Shown: one piece after another, positions 44,504 to 53,514 of the stretch
Position numbering within the stretch: position 1 is the first letter of the stretch
Layout of the letters: every line of letters starts with the position of its first letter
Assembly: GCA_030424595.1 (NCBI GenBank)
Contig: JAUHWG010000027.1
Coordinates: 95,056-159,055, forward strand
DNA length: 64,000 nucleotides
Direction: 5' to 3'
From: Polyangia bacterium
Lineage (GTDB): Bacteria > Myxococcota_A > Polyangia > Nannocystales > Nannocystaceae
The notes under the pieces: generated by a model
Databases searched by the model: none
Told to the model about the DNA's origin: nothing
The model's input: the letters and a program-made list of their open reading frames with translations, nothing else
Program-made: the position numbers and the translations under genes

Positions 44504-46084
44504 CTAGAGCGCTTCGAGAACAGCGCGGATCTCAACGAGCGCGGCGTCGTTCGGGATCGCGGCGTCAGCGACGTCGATCGCGTCGATGGCCTCCGCGATG
44601 ACCACGGGGGCATCGCCCTGCCCGAGCCGCAGAGCCGTCAGGGCGTCGGTGTAGGCCAGGAGGGCCATGCCCTTCTTCAGTCGTGGCGAGGGGTCGGCGG
44701 CGAGGTCACCGAGGGTCCGGGTGACGCTCACCTCACGAGGCTCGAAGGTCGCAGCGTCGACATAGCGGGCGGTGACCGTGATCGGAGTCTCCGGCGTGAG
44801 CAGCTCGGGGGCGCACGTCTCGACGTGCTGGTGAAAGATCATCGCGTCGTTCGGGGCGAGGTGCTGGGGCTCGACCTCGGCGGGATCGCTGCTGTACTCC
44901 TCGCCGCTGAAGCGAGTGATCGCAAAGCCCGGCGGGAGGTCGAGCTCGACCTTGACGTCGCGCGCCGCGACCATCAGGGTGCTGACGAAGCGCTCGTCGA
45001 ACATCCGCCAGGCCTCTAGCTTGGTGGGGATGAAGACCGCGGCGCCCTTGCCCGCGTCGGTGACCGTGTCCATCAGCTGGTCGTTGTAGCTCGCCGAGCT
45101 GCCGACACCGACGCCCACGAGGTAGATCCCGGCCTCGTTCTCTCCGCCGGCCTTCGCGGCGATCAGATCGACATCGGTGATCCCCGCATTGGCACCACCA
45201 TCGCTGATCAGGATCAAGCGGCTCACATCTCCAGGCTTGGCGTTCTTCGCCGCGAGCTCGTAACCCGCCACGAGACCTCCGTGGAGATCTGTCGAGCCAT
45301 CGGCGTCGAACCCTGCGATAAGCTCGACCAGCGCAGGATCATTGGCCCCCGTGATCGCGTGACCGTCGAGGACGACCGAGTTGTCAGTGTCCCAGGTGAC
45401 GACAGAGATCATGTCCCCGGCCCGGAGGCGAGCGGCCAACGCTCGACAGACGTCGCGGAGCCGCTCGATCGGCTCCCCCGACATGGACCCCGAAGTGTCG
45501 AGCACGAGCGTCAAGTTCACCGCCGGGCGGGCCGCGGGATCGATCGCGCTGCTGCTGACCGCGATCTGGAGGTTGTAGGCATTGTCGGCGCCAGGGTCCG
45601 CCGCCATCTCGAGGAAGACGGTCGCTTGGCCAGCCTCGGCGGCGGGGTACTCGAAGTCGTAGTAGTTGAAGAATTCCCAGGGTCGGATCGCGAGGCTCGA
45701 GATGGCGCCCCCCCCGAGGGCGGCGGTCCGCACCTGTACCGGCGACGACATCGAGTTTGAGTCGTCGGCCGAGAGGTGCAGCACGACCGGAGCCTCAGCC
45801 TCGCAAAGATCGCCGCCCGAGCTCTCCTCTGTCCCTTCAGCCTCAGGATCGACCCCGCAGCTGCAGCGATACTCACCCGCTCTCCCGCACCCCTCATCGT
45901 CGAGCCCTGCGCTCCCGTACCCGTCAGTGTCGCCCCCTCCACCAGAGTCTGTCGGCGCGCACGGACAATCGGCCATGAGCGCCCGTTTCGTCGCAGCCCG
46001 GTCGCAGACTCCACCACACGAACCCAAGCTCCAGAGCGAAGCGCCACCGAGCGCTGCGAGTATTAGCCATCGATGCAAAGCCAT
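44504..46084 (-). CDS. VWA-domain lipoprotein
   Basis: Protein of 526 residues. The signal peptide ILAALGGASLWSLGSC has a lipobox Cys near residue 23; a Gly/Asp and Cys-containing region follows. The von Willebrand factor A domain (~190-365) has an intact MIDAS site: LVLDTSGSMSG (DxSxS), the Thr in DADGSTDLHGG, and the late Asp in LILISDGGAN. A beta-sandwich-like C-terminal part and helical tail follow, a layout seen in bacterial VWA proteins with a VIT-like segment upstream. It is probably surface-located and metal-dependent in ligand binding. It lies 259 bp downstream of the actin-like gene on the same strand. Confidence 0.85.
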   Translation of the reverse strand: MALHRWLILAALGGASLWSLGSCGGVCDRAATKRALMADCPCAPTDSGGGGDTDGYGSAGLDDEGCGRAGEYRCSCGVDPEAEGTEESSGGDLCEAEAPVVLHLSADDSNSMSSPVQVRTAALGGGAISSLAIRPWEFFNYYDFEYPAAEAGQATVFLEMAADPGADNAYNLQIAVSSSAIDPAARPAVNLTLVLDTSGSMSGEPIERLRDVCRALAARLRAGDMISVVTWDTDNSVVLDGHAITGANDPALVELIAGFDADGSTDLHGGLVAGYELAAKNAKPGDVSRLILISDGGANAGITDVDLIAAKAGGENEAGIYLVGVGVGSSASYNDQLMDTVTDAGKGAAVFIPTKLEAWRMFDERFVSTLMVAARDVKVELDLPPGFAITRFSGEEYSSDPAEVEPQHLAPNDAMIFHQHVETCAPELLTPETPITVTARYVDAATFEPREVSVTRTLGDLAADPSPRLKKGMALLAYTDALTALRLGQGDAPVVIAEAIDAIDVADAAIPNDAALVEIRAVLEAL

Positions 46085-46343
46085 CGGTCACGGTACCACA
46101 CAAGCGTAGTGCAACGTGACGACCCCGAGTCGTGCTCTTCCTGTCCAGAGCAGCGTTTCTTTCGAGCGAGCGCCCTATCTACCACGCGCGGGCGCCTGCT
46201 CCTCGACCCTCTGCCCTCAGCCACCTCGACGGCCGACGACGCTGGCCCCTGGGCCCTAAGGCTCGTCCGTCAGAGGATCGCCGAGGCGTCGCGAACGACC
46301 TCGCGGGTCCCTGGGTATCGCGAGGCCGCACGGCCGTAGCGGC

Positions 46344-46985
46344 TCAGGTGCACTTGCGCAGGACGATCCCCGGCCCTGACTCGTCGTACTCGTCCCTGGG
46401 GATCCACATCTCCTCAAAGGTCGACAACGACGCCAGCCCGGCCCCCCCCCGCCAGAGGGTGACGTCCTTCGACCCCCCGAGCTCCCCCTCGCGGCGGTCA
46501 TCGATCGACGGGAACATCGAAGCGCGGATGACAAACGCGGCCTCCACCTTGAGCCACCGAAAGAGCCCCTCGACCAGCTTTGTCAGCTCCTCCTTGGCGA
46601 CGGCGCTCGGCACCACGAGGAGGATGTTGTGCTCCTCCGGCGCGACCCGGAGCTGGCCGAGACCCTGCTTCCACAGGGCGCGCAGCCCGTCCCAGTCGCT
46701 CACCCCCTTCGCGGTGACCGGCGACGATACGGTCAGCCCTTCGCGCGCTGCCTCTTTGCCGACCGCGACGATCACCCCGCGCTTGTCCCGACCCACGACG
46801 GCCGGGAGCTGCACCCGAGGGTTGTCATCACCTGCGAACCCCAACTTCATCATGCCGCTGCCGTTGTCGAGGACCACCGCCTTCGACGGAGACCGGAGCG
46901 GTCTGGAGGTGACCCCCGCCGCGCGCTGGTGCTGACGGAGCGCCTCGACCACCCCCTGTAGTTGTTTCTCCGAGAAGTCTGACAT
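46344..46985 (-). CDS. Truncated eukaryotic-type actin homologue (subdomains 1-2 only)
   Basis: Protein of 213 residues with unmistakable actin sequence. After a 35-residue extension, residues 36-160 follow actin from its N-terminus to about residue 147: VVLDNGSGMMKLGFAGDD (phosphate-1 loop, D40-G44), PAVVGR, GVSDWDGLRALW and LRVAPEEH (112-119). Residues 173-213 follow actin from ~337 to its last residue: GLASLSTFEEMW, DEYDESGPGIVLRKCT, against actin ILASLSTFQQMW and EYDESGPSIVHRKCF. The ~190 residues in between (actin subdomains 3 and 4, with phosphate-2 and adenosine motifs) are absent. The position of catalytic Gln137 is Arg (R154). The frame is intact. ATP binding in the usual way is unlikely. 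One bacterial actin (BARP, Haliangium) is known to me. Confidence 0.85.
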   Translation of the reverse strand: MSDFSEKQLQGVVEALRQHQRAAGVTSRPLRSPSKAVVLDNGSGMMKLGFAGDDNPRVQLPAVVGRDKRGVIVAVGKEAAREGLTVSSPVTAKGVSDWDGLRALWKQGLGQLRVAPEEHNILLVVPSAVAKEELTKLVEGLFRWLKVEAAFVIRASMFPSIDDRREGELGGSKDVTLWRGGAGLASLSTFEEMWIPRDEYDESGPGIVLRKCT

Positions 46986-47291
46986 CAGGGTGACGATACG
47001 GCAGGCCCGAGCTCGCAGACGAGGGACAAGTCGTCCAATTATCCGCGCCGAGAACGAGCGTCAGTCCTTCGCGATATGGGCGCGTAGAAGCTCGGTATTC
47101 CCCCTCACCTCCGACCTCCGGCCACGACCGCGACGGCTGGCGACAGCGGCCTGTCGCGATGCGAGGTCCGCACACCACGTCCCCCCGGAGCCCGGCGGAA
47201 TCGCTCCGTCGCCGCGCCGATCTCCTCTTCTTTTTTCTTCGCGGGTGATGGCGGTCGCCGGCCCCGGACTGCGTTCCTCTAGTGAAGCCCT
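46986..47291. other. Divergent promoter region between actin-like gene and CTQ operon
   Basis: This 306-bp gap must serve both the leftward actin-like gene and the rightward three-gene operon. It has a short AT-richer spot (CCAATTATCC near 47036) and a pyrimidine run at about 47220-47240. I see no convincing promoter boxes or operator repeats. Confidence 0.45.
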
Positions 47292-50200
47292 ATGACCAGC
47301 ACACTCTGTAGTGTCTACTTTCTCCCGCCGATGGCGATCGCGCGCGTCGGAGGCTCGGCGACCCCGGTCGACAGCTTCGTCTGGGAAGAGGACCCCGACG
47401 CCCACAACGGAGCTCAGACTGTCATCCGCCCGCGACCAAGCCTGCAGGTCCTGGCCGATGGCACTCCCCGCGTTCACCTGCCGCGCGCGATCGTGTTTCG
47501 CGACGACGGCGAGCTGCGCCCCGTAGCGCCGTTCTTTGAGCTTTGGGCCGAACTCCACGGCGAAGACGGTGAGCGGTATCATGCACCGGTGACGCCGACG
47601 CTCCTAGGGCAGCTCGGGGTCAGCGTCGACGCGATCCGCATCACCGCGCGCGCCGGAAACTTCAAGGCGTCCCGTCGAACCCATGATCCCGCCTGCGCGT
47701 TTATTGGCGAGCTGACGATCAAGGGCGATGACCACACACGTCACAGCCTCGACGCATTCAGCCCTCCGGTTCCGCACCGAGAGCCGCTCGTCTATGAGAA
47801 CAACCCGATCTGCCTCGGTCACGTCCAGCTCCTGCGACCTGTCGAGGAGGAGCACGATGGCGTCAACCTGGGTGCGTACCGCGTCCGCTTCACCCCCGCC
47901 GGAGGGCAGGTCTTCGGTCCTGTCGGGCTCGCGTCTGCGGCCGCCTCTCCGCTCGAGCCCGGCCGCGCGCTGGCGACGGAGTCCACGGCAGCGACGGTCC
48001 ATGAGGTCGTACCGCCGGCCAATCGCATCCTCAACCCCAACACGCCGTGGTCCCGTCATGTGATGGATACGGGGCGACACGACGATCCACAGCCGGCCGA
48101 CAGCTACGACGGCGCCAACGTCGACGGGAGCGTCAGCTGGGGGGTCGTCGATGACACCTGCGAGGCTGCGATCAAGCTCGAGCTCGTCGTGGACGGTGAG
48201 CGCTACGCCGCGACCGCCCGCGCCCTGGTCGCTCAGCCTGACTACGCGCCCGATCGGCGGCCGGTGTACTCCTATTCCGACGAGCTCGCCGACCGGGAGC
48301 TGCCACGCCACGGGGTCTCCCGAGCGACCGTCGGAGAGGCGCTGAGCGAGACTTCCGACCTCTTCGCCCGCGCCTTTGAGAACCTAAGCCTGCTGAACCT
48401 CGACGCCGCGAGGGACTACCTGGTCCGCGAGAATCTCAAGCGTACCGGGGGCGAGCCCGCTCCAGAGGCCCCGAGCACCGGCTTTGACGGGATGAGCGCG
48501 GCCGATCGCCCGCTCTCCCGCGTCTCGGCCCATGTGCAGCGAGCGGGCCCTCCGGACAGCCGTACCCCGCTCACCGACGTCGCCCGGCAAGTGCACGCAG
48601 CGCTGGTCCACGCGCCGCAGCTGCTCCACGTGCTGCGGACCCAGCCCGACAGGTTTCGCAAGCTCCTCCGGCCGCCCTTCGCGAGGTTCTCCCAGCTATC
48701 CCCGCGAGCCGCCGATGACGTTGACGGATCGACCCGCGATCCACGTCGCTTCCGCGACACCCTCCACGACATGCGAATGCCCCCGTATATGCGAGACTCG
48801 GGGCGGGAGCCGCTGTCGATAAGCTCGCGCCAGTACGACGCCCTCATGGACCTGATCGACTGGCTCGAGGAGAACCCGGCGGCGGTCGTCGAGATCCCCC
48901 AAGAGCGCCCCCAAGGCCGCGGCATCTACCCGCGAAACCTGACCGCGCGCCTCGAGTACATGGCGGATGGGAACCCTGTCACGAGCCGCCTTGAGGATGC
49001 CGTCGGCAACTGTTTCCCCGGCCTGGAGGTCGATGTCCGCAACCTCGACCGCCGCTTCTTCCCGGGGCTCGTCTTCAACTTCGCGAGCCGCGAGCACCGG
49101 AACCTTCCGGCCGAGGATCCAGAGGTCTACGGCGCCCTCCTGGTGTCGTTGGAGTACGAGAGCGACCCGGACCTGCCGCCTCGGGATCCCGACGCGATCC
49201 CGCTCCTCGCCGCCTACCACGGCCCGATCGGACGCGCGCTGAGCAAGGGGGAGTGGTTCCTCAGATCCGTCACGCAGGAGGCCCACACGATCGACATGGT
49301 CGAGGTCGACGCCGGAGGCGAGCGGGCTCCGCTCGACGGCATGACGGTGTGGCGCATCGTCCGAGGGCTCGATCCGGGGCCGGTCTCGATCTGCCTCGAG
49401 CGTCGTGACGCGGCCGCTGATCCGATCGTTCTCCACGGTTGGCGGCGTATCTACGTCGACCCGACCACCGGGGTGATCAACGACGTCTTCCAGCCCGGGG
49501 AGATGGTCCAGAGCCTCTGCTCTCCGTGGCAGCACGACTTTCGCGACTGCGCTTGTATGTATTGGGCCTCAAACCGGCCCGATGTGGTCTTCGGCGAGGC
49601 CAAGGACGAGGCGCGCGCCGGCATCCGCATGGACTGGCTGCGCGCCGATCGCAGCGCCGCAGGGAGGGCCTTCACCGGCGGATCGTACTACGACAATCGC
49701 CCCCATCAGATGAACCCGCACGAGCTCAACGCGCGCTGGCCTGAGCTCAGTGTGGTGCTCGAGCAGCGCGAGATCGGCGACGTCTACAGACCGCCGGCGA
49801 CCGAGCGCGAGGCCCCCTACGACAGCCCAGAGGAGCTCGCCAGGGTTCTCCGCGTCGAGCTCGCCCCGCTCGAGCTCGCCCTCTCGCTCGAATACCTCTA
49901 TGCGCACTTCTCGATCCGAAGCGCCGATGAGGTCGACGCGCGGCGACTCCCCCGCCTCGCGGACGAGGCGGCGCTCCTGCGCCGTCAGCTGCTCATGATC
50001 GCCATCAGCGAGATGTCGCATCTTCGCTGGGTCAACCAGATCCTGGCCGGGCTCCGCGACCATGGCCTCGTCCCGGGCTACGAGCCTGTGGTGACGCCTG
50101 CGGCCGTGCTCCCGCGCTCCAGGTCAGGGCCGCGAGGCGAGATGAAGAGGCCCTTTCAGCTGCGCCCGTGCACGCCCGAGGCCTTGGCCGACTTCATCGA

Positions 50201-50624
50201 CATCGAGCAGCCGAGCGGCTTTATCGACGGCGCCTACGCGCGGGCGGTCGCGACCCTTCGGCAGCCCGAGTACCCACCGGACCTCTATCAGCTCGCCGTT
50301 CGCATCGACAGCGACGGGGCCGATCACTACAGGGCGTTTTGTCGCAGCGCCGCGAGCCTACGTCGATACTCGAAGACCGACTCGGGCTGGCCCTACCTGC
50401 GGACCATCCGTCTCGGAGAACGGCGAGAGTGCGAAGAAGCGCTCGATCTCTACGAGCAGATCCTCGAGAGCGTGAGGGCAGGCTTTCAGACCGCCGCAGC
50501 CACCGACTTCGAGGGGGCGAGCGAGCACCAGCTCTGCTCCCGTGATCGGATGGAGAGGCTCCAGGAGGCGGCGGCGCGCAGAGGCGTGGGCGTGTGCTTC
50601 ACGGAGGTCACGACGTGCGAATGA
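47292..50624 (+). CDS. LodA-like (CTQ-type) protein fused to VioB-type ferritin-like domain
   Basis: Protein of 1110 residues. The first ~790 follow the LodA/GoxA family (oxidases with cysteine tryptophylquinone): N-terminal YFLPPMAIARVGGS, VGNCFPGLEVDVRN (C574), and the family's quinone-site pattern CSPWQHDFRDC with W746. LodA builds its cofactor from a Trp in this PWQ motif and an upstream Cys; C574, C701 or C743 could be the partner here. Residues ~840-1040 resemble the ferritin-like domain of VioB/RebD: LELALSLEYLYAHFS (E861, E867), AISEMSHLRW (E907, H910) and GADHYRAF (D1011, H1012) as metal-ligand candidates. No signal peptide. Two maturase-like genes overlap its 3' end. The substrate is unknown; a fused amino-acid oxidase plus metal-centre enzyme is inference. 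Confidence 0.75.
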   Translation: MTSTLCSVYFLPPMAIARVGGSATPVDSFVWEEDPDAHNGAQTVIRPRPSLQVLADGTPRVHLPRAIVFRDDGELRPVAPFFELWAELHGEDGERYHAPVTPTLLGQLGVSVDAIRITARAGNFKASRRTHDPACAFIGELTIKGDDHTRHSLDAFSPPVPHREPLVYENNPICLGHVQLLRPVEEEHDGVNLGAYRVRFTPAGGQVFGPVGLASAAASPLEPGRALATESTAATVHEVVPPANRILNPNTPWSRHVMDTGRHDDPQPADSYDGANVDGSVSWGVVDDTCEAAIKLELVVDGERYAATARALVAQPDYAPDRRPVYSYSDELADRELPRHGVSRATVGEALSETSDLFARAFENLSLLNLDAARDYLVRENLKRTGGEPAPEAPSTGFDGMSAADRPLSRVSAHVQRAGPPDSRTPLTDVARQVHAALVHAPQLLHVLRTQPDRFRKLLRPPFARFSQLSPRAADDVDGSTRDPRRFRDTLHDMRMPPYMRDSGREPLSISSRQYDALMDLIDWLEENPAAVVEIPQERPQGRGIYPRNLTARLEYMADGNPVTSRLEDAVGNCFPGLEVDVRNLDRRFFPGLVFNFASREHRNLPAEDPEVYGALLVSLEYESDPDLPPRDPDAIPLLAAYHGPIGRALSKGEWFLRSVTQEAHTIDMVEVDAGGERAPLDGMTVWRIVRGLDPGPVSICLERRDAAADPIVLHGWRRIYVDPTTGVINDVFQPGEMVQSLCSPWQHDFRDCACMYWASNRPDVVFGEAKDEARAGIRMDWLRADRSAAGRAFTGGSYYDNRPHQMNPHELNARWPELSVVLEQREIGDVYRPPATEREAPYDSPEELARVLRVELAPLELALSLEYLYAHFSIRSADEVDARRLPRLADEAALLRRQLLMIAISEMSHLRWVNQILAGLRDHGLVPGYEPVVTPAAVLPRSRSGPRGEMKRPFQLRPCTPEALADFIDIEQPSGFIDGAYARAVATLRQPEYPPDLYQLAVRIDSDGADHYRAFCRSAASLRRYSKTDSGWPYLRTIRLGERRECEEALDLYEQILESVRAGFQTAAATDFEGASEHQLCSRDRMERLQEAAARRGVGVCFTEVTTCE

Positions 50625-51922
50625 ACGACCAGGGCGCCGAGCTTCACCCCTTCTCCAGCGAGACCGGAGAGCACCTCTTCGTCGTCAACGGATCGCAGAT
50701 CTACGACCTCTCTCCCGCGCTCATCGGCCGGCTGGAGAGCCTCACCGCAGAGCAGCTCGGGCTCCGCTCGACTCCCCGGATCGACGACATTCCCCTCGTC
50801 GATCCGCCGATACACGCCTTCTCGCTGGCCGTCGCGCAGAAGTGCAACATGGGCTGCACCTACTGCTACGCCTCCGGCGGGGACTTCGGCGAGCGCCCGC
50901 AGAGCATGCCCCTCGCCACGGCCCATGCGGCGATCGATCGCCTGCTCGAGGAGACAGATCCTGGCGAGAGCGTGATGCTAGCGTTCATGGGCGGCGAGCC
51001 GCTGGTGAACCGCGCCGTTGTTCGCCAGGCGACCGAGTACGCGGCGGAGCAGGCTGCGGCCCGCGGAGTCCGGGTGCGCTTCAGGATCACCACCAACGCG
51101 ACGCTGCTGACCGCCCAGGACATCGACCTCTTCGTCGACCATGCGTTCGCCGTGACGGTGAGCCTCGACGGCGTCGGTGAGGTTCACAACAAGCTACGTC
51201 CACTCCGCGGCGGACGCGACAGCTATGATCATATCCTCCAGCGGCTGGCGCCCCTGCTCGCGGCAGAGGGACGACACGAGGTCTCGGCCCGCGTCACCGT
51301 CACCCCCAGGAACCTGCGGCTCGTGGAGACGCTCAAGACCTTCGTCGAGCTGGGCTTTCACAGCGTCGGCTTCTCCCCCATGCTCCGCTCGCCGAGCGGC
51401 CTGGGGCGCATGCAAGGCGCGGACTTCGACGCTCTGCTGGAGCAGATGCTCGCCTGCGGTCAGCACTTTCAGCGCGAGACGATCGCCGGACGGCGGGTCC
51501 CCTTCGCCAACCTCGCGAGCGCGCTCAAGGAGCTGCACAGGGGGACCCATCGGCCCTACCCCTGCGGAGCCGGGGCAGGCTACTTCGGCGTCTCGGCGAG
51601 CGGTGAGGTCGCCGCTTGCCACCGCTTCATCAACGACGAGCACGGGCAGATGGGTACGCTCGACGCTGGCCTGGATCGCCCGGCCCAGCGGCGCTGGCTC
51701 AGCGAGCGCCACGTCCACACGCAGGAGCCCTGTCGGAGCTGCTGGGCGCGTTATCTCTGCGGCGGCGGCTGTCACCACGAGGTCCTCGGTCGCGGTCGAC
51801 CCGCCTGCTCGTTCATCCGCGATTGGTTGCACTACTGTCTCCAGACCTACGTGACCCTGCAGGTCAAGGCGCCCTGGTACTTCGACGCAGAGCCCGCGCA
51901 GGAGCCCGCGCATGCACCATGA
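50615..51922 (+). CDS. Radical SAM/SPASM enzyme, PeaB/QhpD-like
   Basis: Protein of about 435 residues. The N-terminal ~60 residues have a PqqD/PeaB-like look (EHLFVVNGSQIYDLSPALI). The radical SAM cluster motif is CNMGCTYC (C77, C81, C84), followed by YASGGDFG and the GGEPL motif in FMGGEPLVN. The SPASM region has Cys in PYPCGAG, AACHRF, EPCRSCWARYLCGGGCHHE, enough for auxiliary clusters. The closest named relatives by motif are quinohemoprotein amine dehydrogenase maturases, which form Cys-to-Asp/Glu thioethers in their protein substrate. GTG 50615 has GGAGG 7 bases upstream; ATG 50621 is the alternative. It overlaps both neighbours, so the fused LodA-like protein is the likely substrate. 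Confidence 0.85.
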   Translation: MRMNDQGAELHPFSSETGEHLFVVNGSQIYDLSPALIGRLESLTAEQLGLRSTPRIDDIPLVDPPIHAFSLAVAQKCNMGCTYCYASGGDFGERPQSMPLATAHAAIDRLLEETDPGESVMLAFMGGEPLVNRAVVRQATEYAAEQAAARGVRVRFRITTNATLLTAQDIDLFVDHAFAVTVSLDGVGEVHNKLRPLRGGRDSYDHILQRLAPLLAAEGRHEVSARVTVTPRNLRLVETLKTFVELGFHSVGFSPMLRSPSGLGRMQGADFDALLEQMLACGQHFQRETIAGRRVPFANLASALKELHRGTHRPYPCGAGAGYFGVSASGEVAACHRFINDEHGQMGTLDAGLDRPAQRRWLSERHVHTQEPCRSCWARYLCGGGCHHEVLGRGRPACSFIRDWLHYCLQTYVTLQVKAPWYFDAEPAQEPAHAP

Positions 51923-53360
51923 GCATCGTCGATTCGACGTCGCAGTGGTCGGCGGGGGTGTTGCGGGGGTCGCAGCGGCGTCACGGTTGGCCCGCTACGG
52001 GCTCCGAACCGTTCTCGTCGAGCGCGGGCGCAGAGCTCCGCGTAGCACGGGCCGCTCCTTGCCTGCCGCCGCCGTCGAGCTGCTCCGCGAGTGCGCGCTC
52101 GATGGCGCGATCACGACCAGCGACGCCCTCAGCGTATCTCAACGATCGCTGCTTTGGAGCGAGACGACGAGCGCACAGGTGCCGACACGTGGCGGCGACG
52201 AGCTCATCGTCGACAAAGGAGTCTTTGAGGCCAGGCTTCTCGACGAGCTAGGGAGCGAGGTCTCCCAGGTGACGGCGACGGCCCGATGTCGCCGACGCCC
52301 CGGCGGCGGCTGGCGACTCGTGGCCGGCACGCGGACGATCGACGCCACCTTGTTGATCGACGCCCGGGGACGTCGCGCTGGACTCCGCACAGACCATGCC
52401 CCCCGCACCGTCGCCCTGATCGCGACGCTCGACGGTGTCCCCCACCCCCCGCGAGCTCCGTGCCTCGAGGCGCTCCCAGACGCGTGGATCTGGGGGGCAT
52501 CGCTCCCGAGCGGCACCGTCAGCGTGGTCGCCTGTATGGACGCACGGGACGCACGCGGGGTGACCACCCCCGGCGATTCGGCGTCGCGATCGCGGGCGCT
52601 CCGCGCGGCCTTGGAGAGGCTCCTGCGACGGTCCGAGCTCCTCTCTTGCTGTCGCCGCGGATCTCTGCGGGGCGAGCCGTGGCTGGTCAACGCCGGGTGC
52701 GGACGCGCGGCCCTCGTCGCCGAGCCCGACTACCTCAGGATCGGTGACGCAGCCCTGAGCCTCGATCCGTTGACAGGGCACGGGATCCTCAGCGGGCTAC
52801 GCGGCGCGATTCAGGGCGCGGTCGCGGCGCGAACGATCCTCCGCCGACCTGCGGCCACAGCCGCAGCTGTAGACTTCTACACGTCGAGCCTCGAACGCTC
52901 CTTTGCGGCCCACCTGTCCGCGACGAGGGCCCAGTACAGGAGCGTGCGCCGCTACGCCGAGCGACCGTTCTGGAGCGCCCGCGGAGAGGAGCTGGTGGAC
53001 CCGCGCTCGCCCACGCCGGCCCGCGCTCCCCGTCCAACACCAGAACGATCCGAACACATCGAACGCCTCGAACGCTTCGTCTATCTCCACCCTCGCGCCT
53101 CCGTGCGGCCAACTCCCCAGCTTCGCGACGGCTGGATCGTCGAGACCTCGGCGCTGCACGCCCCGGGCCTGGACCACCCGATCGCGTTCATCGACGGGGT
53201 CGAGCTCGCGCCGCTTCTCCGCGACCTCGAGGGCCTGCGCAGGACAAGCGAGCTCCTCCGGAGGTGGGCGAGGCGACTCCCGCTCCGACGATGCCGCGCG
53301 CTCTTTCGCCTCCTTCTCCAAAGACAGGCGCTGCTGACCACAGACAGGCCCCCACCCTGA
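51912..53360 (+). CDS. FAD-dependent monooxygenase-like protein, LodB/QhpG type
   Basis: Protein of 482 residues. The dinucleotide-binding motif is FDVAVVGGGVAGVAAASRLARYG then VLVERG; the second FAD motif is LRIGDAALSLDPLTGHGILSG (GD motif). This is the flavin-dependent halogenase/monooxygenase fold of LodB and QhpG, which hydroxylate the precursor Trp during cysteine tryptophylquinone formation. The C-terminal ~110 residues, after a Pro/Arg-rich linker, are extra and unassigned. It overlaps the radical SAM gene by 11 bp. Together the three genes form a complete-looking cofactor-building unit. Activity toward the LodA-like protein is inference from family and context. Confidence 0.8.
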   Translation: MHHEHRRFDVAVVGGGVAGVAAASRLARYGLRTVLVERGRRAPRSTGRSLPAAAVELLRECALDGAITTSDALSVSQRSLLWSETTSAQVPTRGGDELIVDKGVFEARLLDELGSEVSQVTATARCRRRPGGGWRLVAGTRTIDATLLIDARGRRAGLRTDHAPRTVALIATLDGVPHPPRAPCLEALPDAWIWGASLPSGTVSVVACMDARDARGVTTPGDSASRSRALRAALERLLRRSELLSCCRRGSLRGEPWLVNAGCGRAALVAEPDYLRIGDAALSLDPLTGHGILSGLRGAIQGAVAARTILRRPAATAAAVDFYTSSLERSFAAHLSATRAQYRSVRRYAERPFWSARGEELVDPRSPTPARAPRPTPERSEHIERLERFVYLHPRASVRPTPQLRDGWIVETSALHAPGLDHPIAFIDGVELAPLLRDLEGLRRTSELLRRWARRLPLRRCRALFRLLLQRQALLTTDRPPP

Positions 53361-53514
53361 GGGTGGCCAGGACCTGCGTGTACACGGATGGTGAATCTCC
53401 ATAGAGAACCCCCAGCGCGCCCTCCCAGTGCTAGCGTCTGCGAGGTGGTCCACGTCTTCTCTCCACACGGTGACTACCGCGTGACTAGCCAGCTCAGCCT
53501 CGTCAGGACATTCG

